The notes under the pieces: model-generated
The model's database searches: none
Seen by the model: the letters and a program-made list of their open reading frames with translations, nothing else
Told to the model about the DNA's origin: nothing
Program-made: the position numbers and the translations under genes
Part shown: one piece after another, positions 33,980 through 42,582 of the stretch
Position numbering within the stretch: position 1 is the stretch's first letter
Layout of the letters: the number at the start of each line of letters is the position of its first letter
NCBI RefSeq assembly: GCF_900114995.1
Contig: NZ_FOUX01000002.1
Coordinates: 310,001-374,000, forward strand
Reading direction: 5' to 3'
Source: Chitinophaga sp. YR627
GTDB lineage: Bacteria; Bacteroidota; Bacteroidia; Chitinophagales; Chitinophagaceae
Length of the DNA stretch: 64,000 nucleotides

Positions 33980-34447
33980 ATGGACATATTCGAAGCAGCA
34001 AGGACCAATAATATAGCAGCCCTGGAAGGCTTTCTTACACCTGAACAGATCAACGCTAAAGACTCACGTGGCTCTACGGCCCTGATCATTGCTACCTACT
34101 ACAACCATGCAGCCGCTGTAAGCGCCCTGCTGGATGCAGGCGCCAATACAGAGATACAGGATACAATGGGGAATACCGCGCTCATGGGTGTCAGTTTTAA
34201 GGGATATACCGGGATCGCTAAGATCCTGTTGGAACACGGCGCAGCTGTGGACGCAGAAAATGGTAATGGTGCTACAGCACTGACTTTTGCAGCCACTTTC
34301 GGCAGGAATGAGCTTATTCCGCTGTTATTGAAATACGGCGCATCTCCGCTGAAGAAGGACAAATTCGGTAGAAATCCGATAGACTATGCCCTGCTCCAGG
34401 AGAATCCTGCCGGGTATGAAACATTGGTTGCCGCAACCAAACAATAA
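33980..34447 (+). CDS. Ankyrin-repeat protein 1 (catalase-associated, AnkB-like)
   Basis: 155 residues made of about four ankyrin repeats (GSTALIIATYYNHAAAVSALL; GNTALMGVSFKGYTGIAKILL; GATALTFAATFGRNELIPLLL) and no signal peptide, so it is cytoplasmic. Pseudomonas AnkB and Campylobacter Cj1386 are ankyrin proteins encoded beside catalase genes and needed for full catalase activity, with a role in heme supply shown for Cj1386. This gene lies beside oxyR and katA and carries the same operator, so the same role is likely. A paralogue starts at 37564. Confidence 0.9.
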   Translation: MDIFEAARTNNIAALEGFLTPEQINAKDSRGSTALIIATYYNHAAAVSALLDAGANTEIQDTMGNTALMGVSFKGYTGIAKILLEHGAAVDAENGNGATALTFAATFGRNELIPLLLKYGASPLKKDKFGRNPIDYALLQENPAGYETLVAATKQ

Positions 34448-34565
34448 ACAAAGCTGCATTTATTGGCAACCATTTTACACTTTTTGATATTTCCTTTCAC
34501 AGGCGCTATCAGGAACTTTGCAGCCAGGGGACCGTATTGTTTCCCGGATAAATGACAGATCATAT

Positions 34566-35501
34566 ATGACCATCGTTCAATTCGAATATATCGTTGCTGT
34601 AGATACCTACCGCAGCTTTAACCTGGCAGCGAAGAACTGCTATGTTACACAACCTACGCTGAGTATGCAGATCCAGAAACTGGAAGACTCGCTCGGCGTA
34701 AAAATATTCAACCGTAGTAAATCACCGGTTACCCCTACCGAAGTGGGTATAGAGGTCATCGCGCAGGCGCGTGTACTGCTGGCAGAATATCAGAAGATAC
34801 AGGACCTTGTTTCCGACAGGAATAAAGAACTCTCCGGTGAACTCAGGATCGGTATTATTCCCACTGTCGCACCTTATATCGTACCTAAGATCATTACCCG
34901 GTTCATAGAAAAATATCCGGCTGTCAAACTACTGGTATGGGAACAAAATACAGAACAGATCACACAGCAGCTAAAACTGGGTCTGATCGACTGTGGTATC
35001 GTATCTACGCCTCTGCATGATCCGCAACTAAAAGAGACGACATTATTCTATGAGAATTTTGTTGCTTATGTGTCTGAGGAAAGTCAGCTGGCCAAAAAGA
35101 AAAAGCTCAGACCAGAAGATATCAATGTGGAAGAACTCTGGATACTAAATGACGGTCACTGTATGCGCGACCAGGTATTGAACATCTGTCAGCATAGAAA
35201 GACTACCCGTGGCTCCCAGCACTATGAATACAACACCGGTAGCATTGAGACGCTGAAACGTATGGTAGATGAAAACAACGGCGCAACGATCCTGCCTGAA
35301 CTGGCCCTGGATGACCTGAGTGAGGAACAGCAACAGAAGTTAAGATATTTTCAGTCACCTGAACCAGCAAGAGAAATTGGTCTGATCACCATGAAGAATT
35401 TTGCGAAGAGAAGAATGATCGAGGCATTGAAAACAGAAGTCATTTCATTAGTACCTCCCAGACTGAAAAGCAAGACGAAGAAAGAGCTGATTGAGGCTTA
35501 A
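34566..35501 (+). CDS. oxyR: Hydrogen-peroxide sensor and LysR-type activator OxyR
   Basis: The ATG at 34566 gives 311 residues; an upstream extension to 34518 lacks ATG. The winged helix-turn-helix is at the N-terminus (SFNLAAKNCYVTQPTLSMQI). The effector domain contains GHCMRDQVLNIC, and with this start its cysteines fall at exactly 199 and 208, the numbering of the E. coli OxyR disulfide pair. That supports both function and start. It should sense peroxide and activate katA and the ankyrin genes, all of which carry a matching operator. It converges on katA with a strong terminator between. Confidence 0.96.
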   Translation: MTIVQFEYIVAVDTYRSFNLAAKNCYVTQPTLSMQIQKLEDSLGVKIFNRSKSPVTPTEVGIEVIAQARVLLAEYQKIQDLVSDRNKELSGELRIGIIPTVAPYIVPKIITRFIEKYPAVKLLVWEQNTEQITQQLKLGLIDCGIVSTPLHDPQLKETTLFYENFVAYVSEESQLAKKKKLRPEDINVEELWILNDGHCMRDQVLNICQHRKTTRGSQHYEYNTGSIETLKRMVDENNGATILPELALDDLSEEQQQKLRYFQSPEPAREIGLITMKNFAKRRMIEALKTEVISLVPPRLKSKTKKELIEA

Positions 35502-35542
35502 AGCAGTGCAAATAATAAAATTATTTTTATCTGATATACATG

Positions 35543-35572
35543 AAAGCCCGGCATTGATAGATGCCGGGCTTT
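35543..35572. terminator. Bidirectional terminator between oxyR and katA
   Basis: Perfect 12-bp arms AAAGCCCGGCAT (35543-35554) and ATGCCGGGCTTT (35561-35572) with a 6-base loop and T-rich flanks on both strands. Confidence 0.92.
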
Positions 35573-35590
35573 TTACTATAACCATCCCTG

Positions 35591-37132
35591 TTATACCGTT
35601 GCTTTTGCTTTTGCACTTAATGCCGCTTTTAGGCCCTCTTCCATTCTACGGCCATAATCTTCATCACATTTGTAGAAATGTTCCAGCATGGTTTGTTGAA
35701 TCGCAGGTGTCGCATCCTTCAGCGTATCTGCCAGATTACTGATCAGATCTGCTCTCTCCCACTCTTCAAAAGAACGGTACCGTTCTCCTGCCTGCTGGTA
35801 GTTGTTCTTACGGTCAATACTCTGACGCACGATCCTCGCTGCTGCATAACTCGGCTCATATACCAATTCTGTCTGTGGTGCTTCCTGTAAACCATTCAGA
35901 CTGGAAGGCTCATAGTTCACATGCGGATTTACGCCCGCCGGCAGATCCACTGTATAAGTCATATTTCCATCCCGTTGATTCGTACCTACATGTGTTTTTG
36001 CTGCGTTTATTGGCAGCTGCAGATAGTTCGTACCTACCCTGTAACGCTGGGTATCAGAGTAAGAGAACGTACGGCCGATCAGCATTTTATCATCAGAAAA
36101 GTCCATTCCATCTACCAGTACTCCTGGTCCGAATGCAGATTGTTCTACTTCTGCGAAATAATTCTCCGGATTCCTGTTCAGCGTCATTCTGCCTACCGGC
36201 AACCAGGGGAATTGTTCCGCCGGCCAGATCTTCGTATCATCCAGCGGATCAAAATCCAGTTCCGGATGTTCGTCATCACTCATGATCTGCACAAATAATT
36301 CCCACTGCGGATAGTTACCTGCTTCAATTGCTTCGTAAAGGTCCTGTGTGGCATGATTGAAGTTCTTTGCCTGTATCGCTTCTGCTTCCGGTTGCGTCAG
36401 ATTCCTGATACCAGCGACCGGCTCCCAGTGATACTTCACCAGCACCGCTTCACCTGCCTTGTTTACCCATTTATAGGTATTTACTCCGGAGCCCTGCATC
36501 TGCCGGTAATTCGCGGGAATACCCCATGGAGAGAACAACCAGGTGATCATGTGCATCACCTCTGGAGAATTGCTAAAGAAATCCATTACACGACCTCCAT
36601 CCTGACGGTGGTGTACAGGATCTGGTTTCAATGCATGAATAAAATCGGGGAACTTTATCGCATCACGGATGAAGAAGATTTTCAGGTTATTTCCTACCAG
36701 GTCCCAGTTGCCATCTTCAGTATAAAATTTCACGGCAAAACCCCTGGGGTCTCTTAAGGTTTCTGGTGAATGTCCGCCATGAATAACGGTCGAAAAACGT
36801 ACAAATACCGGCGTCTGTTTACCTTTCTCCTGGAATAATTTCGCACGGGTGTACTTTGATGCAGGTTCATTTCCTACGGTCCCATATGCTTCAAATACAC
36901 CATGTGCACCTGCTCCGCGTGCGTGCACCACTCTTTCCGGTACACGTTCACGATCAAAGTGAGCGATCTTCTCGAGGAACTGATAGTTTTCCATTACGGC
37001 AGGGCCACGATTGCCCAGCGTCCGCATGCTCTGGTTGTTGTGTACCGGCTGTCCCTGACGGGTAGTCAGATGGTGGTTTGCCTGATTTGCAGCTGTCTGT
37101 CCATTGTTCTTTACCTGTTGATCCTGATTCAT
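35591..37132 (-). CDS. katA: Heme catalase KatA
   Basis: 513 residues from the ATG at 37132, the usual size for small-subunit (clade 3) catalases. An N-terminal extension to 37180 would overlap the promoter box and is rejected. The catalytic His70 lies in [14 protein letters not shown], the distal Asn in [15 protein letters not shown], and the proximal heme Tyr in [14 protein letters not shown]. It breaks hydrogen peroxide to water and oxygen in the cytoplasm; no signal peptide is present. The promoter carries the operator shared with both ankyrin genes, so OxyR activation is expected. Confidence 0.97.
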   Translation of the reverse strand: MNQDQQVKNNGQTAANQANHHLTTRQGQPVHNNQSMRTLGNRGPAVMENYQFLEKIAHFDRERVPERVVHARGAGAHGVFEAYGTVGNEPASKYTRAKLFQEKGKQTPVFVRFSTVIHGGHSPETLRDPRGFAVKFYTEDGNWDLVGNNLKIFFIRDAIKFPDFIHALKPDPVHHRQDGGRVMDFFSNSPEVMHMITWLFSPWGIPANYRQMQGSGVNTYKWVNKAGEAVLVKYHWEPVAGIRNLTQPEAEAIQAKNFNHATQDLYEAIEAGNYPQWELFVQIMSDDEHPELDFDPLDDTKIWPAEQFPWLPVGRMTLNRNPENYFAEVEQSAFGPGVLVDGMDFSDDKMLIGRTFSYSDTQRYRVGTNYLQLPINAAKTHVGTNQRDGNMTYTVDLPAGVNPHVNYEPSSLNGLQEAPQTELVYEPSYAAARIVRQSIDRKNNYQQAGERYRSFEEWERADLISNLADTLKDATPAIQQTMLEHFYKCDEDYGRRMEEGLKAALSAKAKATV

Positions 37133-37161
37133 AAAGCGCGTTTTTGTGTGATTATTTTTGA

Positions 37162-37169
37162 CAAAAGTA
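37162..37169 (-). promoter_or_regulatory. -7 box of the katA promoter
   Basis: On the minus strand TACTTTTG fits TAnnTTTG perfectly. It begins exactly 62 bp downstream of the first base of the operator at 37231 and lies about 30 bp before the katA ATG. Confidence 0.75.
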
Positions 37170-37216
37170 TCCCAGCCCATATATCTGGGAAAGGGAATAA
37201 AGAAATAAGATCATCA

Positions 37217-37231
37217 ATAGATTGCTTCTAT
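37217..37231 (-). promoter_or_regulatory. OxyR-type operator upstream of katA
   Basis: The minus strand reads ATAGAAGCAATCTAT, an instance of ATAGAnnnnATCTAT. The centre would lie near -68 relative to the start of transcription predicted from the -7 box, the usual place for a LysR recognition site. Confidence 0.78.
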
Positions 37232-37355
37232 CAGGAAAGGCATTGTGAGGTTACCGGATGGGCAGGAGATTGTAATATATCTCTTTAGATAAAGATAGTT
37301 GTTTCAATGTAAAACTCACCAAACATCAAAGACCTTTATAGAAAGAAAAATCTCA

Positions 37356-37370
37356 ATAGACAAAATCTAT
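37356..37370 (+). promoter_or_regulatory. OxyR-type operator upstream of ankyrin gene 2
   Basis: ATAGACAAAATCTAT fits ATAGAnnnnATCTAT. The bases after it (GGCTATGATATTA) also match those after the operator of ankyrin gene 1 (GCCTATGATATTA). It lies 62 bp before the box at 37418. Confidence 0.75.
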
Positions 37371-37417
37371 TGGCTATGATATTAATTTATATGAGGTAAA
37401 TACATCTTTATAATGGA

Positions 37418-37425
37418 TAATATTG
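37418..37425 (+). promoter_or_regulatory. -7-like promoter box for ankyrin gene 2
   Basis: TAATATTG, identical to the box of ankyrin gene 1. The start codon is 138 bp further on, so the mRNA should have a long leader holding the palindromes at 37445-37527. Confidence 0.6.
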
Positions 37426-37444
37426 CAGCCTATTACTGGTTATG

Positions 37445-37527
37445 CTATAGTCTGACTATAGTTACTCTCCATTACACTCACGTTCAAAACGGAGCACTGG
37501 CGGAAGATAAGTATAGTCAGACTATAC
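37445..37527. repeat. Two inverted 17-bp palindromes in the leader of ankyrin gene 2
   Basis: CTATAGTCTGACTATAG (37445-37461) and GTATAGTCAGACTATAC (37511-37527) are each self-complementary around one base. The 15-bp core TATAGTCTGACTATA of the first is the exact reverse complement of the second's core. They could be paired operators, two small hairpins, or one 15-bp stem with a 51-base loop. Confidence 0.75.
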
Positions 37528-37563
37528 ACAGACCAATTACATAATCAACAGAAAAGATTTGTT

Positions 37564-38034
37564 ATGATGATAGACGTATTCGAAGCAGCAAGAACCAATA
37601 ACGTATCACTCCTGAAGGAATTTGTAACAGACGGATTGCTAAATGCAAGAGACGACCGGGCATCTACGCCCCTCATCATTGCTGCTTACTATAACCATAG
37701 TGAAGCAGTCTCTTATCTGTTGAAAGCAGGTGCCAAAGTGGAATTAACAGACAATCTCGGACATACCGCATTAATGGGGGCCTGTTTTAAAGGACACGCT
37801 GACATCGTAAAACTGTTACTAAGAAAAGGCGCTTCCGTAGCGACAGAAACAGACCATGGTGCAACTGCACTGACGTATGCAGCTACCTTCGGGCATCACA
37901 ATATCGTAGATCTTTTACTGGACAATGGCGCTAATCCGCTTAAGAAAAAGTTCAGCATGAAAATAAAAATGGTCATGGGATTATTCTCCCGCATGTTGTC
38001 TCCCAAAAAGACGGCCATCCCCAAACCGCTTTAA
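37564..38034 (+). CDS. Ankyrin-repeat protein 2 (catalase-associated)
   Basis: 156 residues, a clear paralogue of ankyrin protein 1: shared starts (DVFEAARTNN against DIFEAARTNN) and repeats (TPLIIAAYYNHSEAVSYLL; HTALMGACFKGHADIVKLL; ATALTYAATFGHHNIVDLL). It differs at the C-terminus, which ends in a basic amphipathic tail (KKKFSMKIKMVMGLFSRML) instead of a fourth repeat, so it may touch the membrane. It is divergent from katA and shares its operator. The role in catalase maturation is inferred from AnkB and Cj1386. Confidence 0.9.
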   Translation: MMIDVFEAARTNNVSLLKEFVTDGLLNARDDRASTPLIIAAYYNHSEAVSYLLKAGAKVELTDNLGHTALMGACFKGHADIVKLLLRKGASVATETDHGATALTYAATFGHHNIVDLLLDNGANPLKKKFSMKIKMVMGLFSRMLSPKKTAIPKPL

Positions 38035-38092
38035 TTCTCACAAGGACACAGGACACAGAAACATAGGACAAAAAGAACCAGGACACAACTAA

Positions 38093-38119
38093 AAGGCGTT
38101 GCTACTCAGGCAGCGCCTT
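38093..38119 (+). terminator. Terminator after ankyrin gene 2
   Basis: Arms AAGGCGTTGC (38093-38102) and GCAGCGCCTT (38110-38119), with one G-U pair and a 7-base loop, followed by CTTATTTTATC. Just before it, 38043-38088 is low-complexity with repeated GGACACA-like words. Confidence 0.75.
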
Positions 38120-38320
38120 CTTATTTTATCAGCCATCCGGTTACCTTTTTAAAAACTTTTACACGCCCGCTATGAAATGCACAGACTCCTCACTATATTA
38201 GTGTGTGCGAACCCGCCCCGTAGCTCGTAATAGCTGAAAACTATCTCAACCCATTCCACTACAAGTCCAGGTTATTTCACGTTCAGTACTCATGTAAGCA
38301 AAACCCAAATCAATTCCATC

Positions 38321-41300
38321 ATGAAAAAGAAAATCCTTTACACGCTGCTTGTCGTATGCCTGCCCGTGCTCTTGTCACAGGCACAGACACTACGTGTACC
38401 AGGCAGTCCCTATCCGGTATCTGCTGTACCCGACAGTGTATTTCTCACTTCTGAGAACTATTCTGTCTCCGAACGCGTCGCGCTGCAAACCCTCCAGGGT
38501 GTGATCGCACAAACCAAACCTGCTATCCTGCGCGACTTGTCCGGTCACCGCGCACTCGTCGAGAAAGCAGGTATTAAAGTCAATGACGCCTATTACAACA
38601 ACTTCCCGGGACTACTTGCCTTCTTCGCCAACAGACTCTCCGGCTACATTCTCTGTAACCAGAAAGACCGTTCTACCAATGTGGCCATTTCCCTGGCAGG
38701 TGTGATGAACGCTGTAGCTATTCCTGCGGATATTGAGCAGACAGCCATTAACGCCGGACTCACAAGACTCCTGGACGTCAGAGCCAGAGATGAGGCATGG
38801 GCACTGGCTAATTATGGTAACCTGTTCAGTAAACAGATAGCTACCTATCAGCAAAGCTCCGATGACCGCGTATCCTTTATGGGCGATTACAGTGCGTATA
38901 CAAAGGCCTTCCAGTTCTGGGACAACTCTCCTACCGGTTCAATCGCTAACAGCGCTTACAACCGTATGAATAAAGGAGCAACCTTCTTTGGCTGGGGTCC
39001 GGAAGAATATGGTACCGTAGAACAGCTTTCGCTGAAATCTATGTCTATCATTCCTTCCGACTGGGCAGCAAACATGTCCACTCTCAGTAATATTCCGGCA
39101 AAGACGAAAGTCTTCAAACAGAAAGAACCCATCAAACCATTTGAAGTAAAAACAGGCGTACACACTGTCTGCTTTGTGATCACGGATGGTGATAACGTAC
39201 AATGGTTACTCGGTTCCCACGACAATATCAACAATTGGAATAATCCGGCGCGTGCACATGTTAACCTCGGATGGACCATCTCTCCTTCCCTTGCAGAACT
39301 GGCACCAGCTGTTTATGAAAAGTATGTGGATAACTGTCTCACGACACCTGATGGCAGAAACGTACTTATTGCCGGACCTTCAGGTAAAAGCTATTTCTTC
39401 CCTGGCCGGATGCCGGATGCAGACCTTGAAACGGAGTCGAAACTGCTGAACAGCTATATGAAAAAAGCCGACCTCCGTATTGTCAATATCATTGATGCTG
39501 ACGACAGCGACAATGATCCTTCTTCTTACCTTAAACAGGATAATATCGACGCATTATTCTACTATAGTTATGGCGCTAATTATACCGGCCGCCACGGACA
39601 AATAGACTGGTACAATGATAAGCCCTCTATTGGCGGCAGATATACACTATGGGGGACTTTATCTTCTCCGCAGTCCCTGGCCAATCAGCTGAACCAGGCA
39701 TCTACCAATATCAATTCTGCCGATGGTTATAGTCTTGTATCAGTACACATCTGGTCAAGAGATGTAGATGATGTACAGGACTGTATCAATCGTCTCGGAC
39801 CTAACGTACGTGTTGTTGCACCGGATGAATTTGTATGGCTGATCCGTAAGAACCTCAGAAATCTGCCTGCAGGTACCGGTAACGGACTGAAAGCGGAATA
39901 CTATGCAGGTTATCATAAAGATGTGCTTAAGTATACGCAGACGGATGCTAATGTAGATTTTGACTGGGGTACCGGTTCTCCTGATCAGGCACAGCTGGGT
40001 GTTAACCAGTTCTCCGTAAAATGGTCCGGACAGGTACAACCATTATATTCCGAGCCTTATACCTTTCATGTCTATTCAGATGATGGGGTGAAACTCACCG
40101 TCAACGGACAAACCCTCATCAATGATTATGAAACACAGGGAGCTTATACCCGTACCGGCACGATCACACTTGTTGCCGGACAGAAATACAATATCGAATT
40201 AGCGTATGGTGAAGGGAATGGCGATGCGTTCTGTCACCTGCAATGGTCCAGTACTTCCCAGGCGCGGCAGGCCATCCCTAAAGCACAGCTGTATAGCAGA
40301 CCCGATACCAGCAATGGTCCTGTAACTGTTTATGAAAATGCGCAATACGGTGGCTTTCATGCTGGTTTGCCAATCGGCGCTTACAAACTGGCTGGTCTGC
40401 AACTGAAAGGTGTACAGAATGATGAGATCTCTTCCATCAAAGTAGCAGAAGGATACAAAGTGGTACTGTTCGAAAACGAAAACTTTGCCGGTGACTCCAT
40501 TGTACTGACAGCCAGCAGTCCCTCCCTGGGCAGCAACTGGGATGAAAAAGCCAGCTCTGTCAAAGTACTGGCCAATGGTACCCCCAATCTTGCAGGTTCC
40601 TATACGATCAGGAATGTGGCCAGTAATCTCTTCCTCGATGTGCGGGGCGGTTTAGGTAGTACAGGTGATGGTTCTCCGATACAACTATGGACTGGTACCA
40701 ATGCAGCTAACCAGACCTTTACCCTGAAACACCTGGGTGATGGACGTTATACAATTACAGCTTATCACAGTGCGAAATGCCTGGATATTCCGCAATCCAG
40801 TCTGGAGGAAGATGTAAGTCTCTGGCAATGGACGGCGCAGGAAGCCAGCAATCAACAGTTCATTGCAGTAGCTGCTGACAGTGGTTATTATAAATTCATC
40901 TCCGTACGCAGTGGTAAAGTACTCGCTACTTTAAATAACAGTACAGCACCAGAAGCCAAAGTAGTACAGCATACCGGTAATGGTCAGGCCAGCGCCAGAT
41001 GGCAGCTGTTATCCGTACCGACTGTCGGTAATGGTAATGGCCTTAGTGGTAACTATTACAACGGTAAAAACTTTGAAACCTTTGTCTTCAACCGGATTGA
41101 TAAAACGATCGATTTTGACTGGGGAGAAGGTGCTCCAGGTACCGGTATCACCAATGATAGCTATAGTATCAGATGGACAGGTAAAGTAGAACCGAGATAC
41201 ACCGGTACTTATACTTTTTACATGACGAGTGATAACGGCCGTCGTCTCTGGGTCAATAATCAACTGATCATCGACAAATGGCTGAATGACTGGGATATTG

Positions 41301-41746
41301 AATATTCCGGTACGATTAACCTGGTAGCAGGACAACAATATGATATTAAGGTAGAGTACTTTGAAGATTTTGGCGGCGCCAACTGCAGACTGTCCTGGTC
41401 AGGTCCTAATCAGGGTAAAGAGATCATCCCGAAAAACCAGCTCTATGCGACTTCTGCTGCACTGACAGCCGCTAATCTGGCGCTTGCAGGTAAGGATGCC
41501 CATACTATGGAAAAAAATATCCTCCTTTATCCTAACCCGGCACAAAGCAGCGTTCGTCTGCAATTCAATGCCAGACAGGCAAGGATGAGCATCTTTGATG
41601 CAGTAGGTCGTCAGGTAGTACCAGCAAGGATCGTATACCCCGGACAGGCAATTGATGTGAGTCGTTTACCGGCAGGTGTATACCTCATACAACTCGATAT
41701 CAATGGTACCAAAACAGTCAAACACCTGGTAAAAAGTGCTGAGTAA
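38321..41746 (+). CDS. Secreted GxGYxYP-family protein with two PA14, crystallin-like, ricin-B and T9SS domains
   Basis: 1,141 residues with a Sec signal (MKKKILYTLLVVCLPVLLSQ). Residues about 25-520 match the GxGYxYP putative glycoside hydrolases (HTVCFVITDGDNVQWLLG; AGPSGKSYFFPG stands in for the name motif). Then come PA14 domain 1 (523-660), a beta/gamma-crystallin-like domain (668-755, LFENENFAGDSIVL), a ricin-B trefoil (758-896), PA14 domain 2 (905-1043), and a T9SS C-terminal domain from about 1067 (LLYPNPAQSS). PA14 and ricin modules bind glycans. The catalytic residues of the N-terminal family are not settled, so the substrate is unknown. The crystallin-ricin-CTD order repeats that of the SGNH protein at 3331. 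Confidence 0.88.
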   Translation: MKKKILYTLLVVCLPVLLSQAQTLRVPGSPYPVSAVPDSVFLTSENYSVSERVALQTLQGVIAQTKPAILRDLSGHRALVEKAGIKVNDAYYNNFPGLLAFFANRLSGYILCNQKDRSTNVAISLAGVMNAVAIPADIEQTAINAGLTRLLDVRARDEAWALANYGNLFSKQIATYQQSSDDRVSFMGDYSAYTKAFQFWDNSPTGSIANSAYNRMNKGATFFGWGPEEYGTVEQLSLKSMSIIPSDWAANMSTLSNIPAKTKVFKQKEPIKPFEVKTGVHTVCFVITDGDNVQWLLGSHDNINNWNNPARAHVNLGWTISPSLAELAPAVYEKYVDNCLTTPDGRNVLIAGPSGKSYFFPGRMPDADLETESKLLNSYMKKADLRIVNIIDADDSDNDPSSYLKQDNIDALFYYSYGANYTGRHGQIDWYNDKPSIGGRYTLWGTLSSPQSLANQLNQASTNINSADGYSLVSVHIWSRDVDDVQDCINRLGPNVRVVAPDEFVWLIRKNLRNLPAGTGNGLKAEYYAGYHKDVLKYTQTDANVDFDWGTGSPDQAQLGVNQFSVKWSGQVQPLYSEPYTFHVYSDDGVKLTVNGQTLINDYETQGAYTRTGTITLVAGQKYNIELAYGEGNGDAFCHLQWSSTSQARQAIPKAQLYSRPDTSNGPVTVYENAQYGGFHAGLPIGAYKLAGLQLKGVQNDEISSIKVAEGYKVVLFENENFAGDSIVLTASSPSLGSNWDEKASSVKVLANGTPNLAGSYTIRNVASNLFLDVRGGLGSTGDGSPIQLWTGTNAANQTFTLKHLGDGRYTITAYHSAKCLDIPQSSLEEDVSLWQWTAQEASNQQFIAVAADSGYYKFISVRSGKVLATLNNSTAPEAKVVQHTGNGQASARWQLLSVPTVGNGNGLSGNYYNGKNFETFVFNRIDKTIDFDWGEGAPGTGITNDSYSIRWTGKVEPRYTGTYTFYMTSDNGRRLWVNNQLIIDKWLNDWDIEYSGTINLVAGQQYDIKVEYFEDFGGANCRLSWSGPNQGKEIIPKNQLYATSAALTAANLALAGKDAHTMEKNILLYPNPAQSSVRLQFNARQARMSIFDAVGRQVVPARIVYPGQAIDVSRLPAGVYLIQLDINGTKTVKHLVKSAE

Positions 41747-41855
41747 ATACTATTGCTATCTGATTTCATAGCTGAAGGCTTTGTGTTTTATCAACCGTCG
41801 TCTCCTAATTTGCATCATCTTTGTACAAACCGATTGATCAACAATACAGAAGAAT

Positions 41856-42539
41856 ATGCAACCATACGTTATTTGTCATATGCTCTGCTCTATCGACGGA
41901 CGCATCATTACAGAAAACTGGCGACCTTTTAAGGGAGTGGAATACTACGAACAGACCGGCAAACAGGAGAAAGCGGATGCCTGGTTCTGCGGAAGGGTTA
42001 CCATGGAACAACACTTTGCCACAGAAAAACCAGACGTATCCGGTTTTGAAAAAGTACCCAACAAAGCAGACTACATCGCTGATAAACAGGCAAAGTCTTA
42101 TGTCGTGGCATTGGATGCTGCCGGTAAACTAGGATGGGATTCCAATGATCTGGATGGTGACAGGCTTATTGTGGTACTGACTGAAAAAGTTGAAGCGGAA
42201 TATCTGGGTTATCTGCAATCCAAACAGATTTCCTATCTCTTTGGCGGTGCGGATCAGGTAGATCTTTCATCAGTCCTGCAAAAGCTGCAACAGCATTTTA
42301 ATATCAATAAGCTCCTGCTGGAAGGCGGCGGCGGAGTGAATGGTTCATTTCATGCTGCTGGTCTGATTGATGAATTCAGCATCCTGTATTACCCTATTGC
42401 TGATGGTACTGCTACAGCCACCATTACAGATACAGGACTTACATCCACAGAAAGCATTCCTTACAAACACCTGAAACTGCTAAAAGTGGAACAACTGGGA
42501 GACGATGTGGTATGGATGAAATACAAAGTACAGAAATAA
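41856..42539 (+). CDS. RibD C-terminal / dihydrofolate-reductase-like protein
   Basis: 227 residues. VICHMLCSIDGRI at the start and LLLEGGGGVNGSFHAAGLIDE near the end are the NADPH-binding and substrate-site motifs of the RibD C-terminal reductase family. Stand-alone proteins of this family reduce pyrimidinone or related substrates with NADPH, and many have unknown targets. There is no deaminase domain, so it is not a full riboflavin RibD. It stands alone between the GxGYxYP gene and a convergent SusD gene and ends at a strong hairpin. Confidence 0.88.
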   Translation: MQPYVICHMLCSIDGRIITENWRPFKGVEYYEQTGKQEKADAWFCGRVTMEQHFATEKPDVSGFEKVPNKADYIADKQAKSYVVALDAAGKLGWDSNDLDGDRLIVVLTEKVEAEYLGYLQSKQISYLFGGADQVDLSSVLQKLQQHFNINKLLLEGGGGVNGSFHAAGLIDEFSILYYPIADGTATATITDTGLTSTESIPYKHLKLLKVEQLGDDVVWMKYKVQK

Positions 42540-42545
42540 TAAAAT

Positions 42546-42569
42546 GGCCGCGCCAAAAATAGCGCGGCC
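42546..42569. terminator. Bidirectional terminator between the RibD-like and SusD genes
   Basis: Arms GGCCGCGC (42546-42553) and GCGCGGCC (42562-42569) around an 8-base A-rich loop, with T/A runs on both sides. Confidence 0.85.
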
Positions 42570-42582
42570 TTTCATCACTCTT

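Noticed and set aside
37133..37180. Longer catalase start at 37180
   Set aside because: It would place coding sequence over the -7 box at 37162-37169 and add residues before the usual catalase N-terminus.
35875..37288. Several plus-strand frames over the catalase gene
   Set aside because: Shadows of katA; they contain no recognisable domain and run over its promoter.
41821..42132. 103-residue frame overlapping the start of the RibD-like gene
   Set aside because: Different frame with no motif; the RibD-like frame is clearly the real one.
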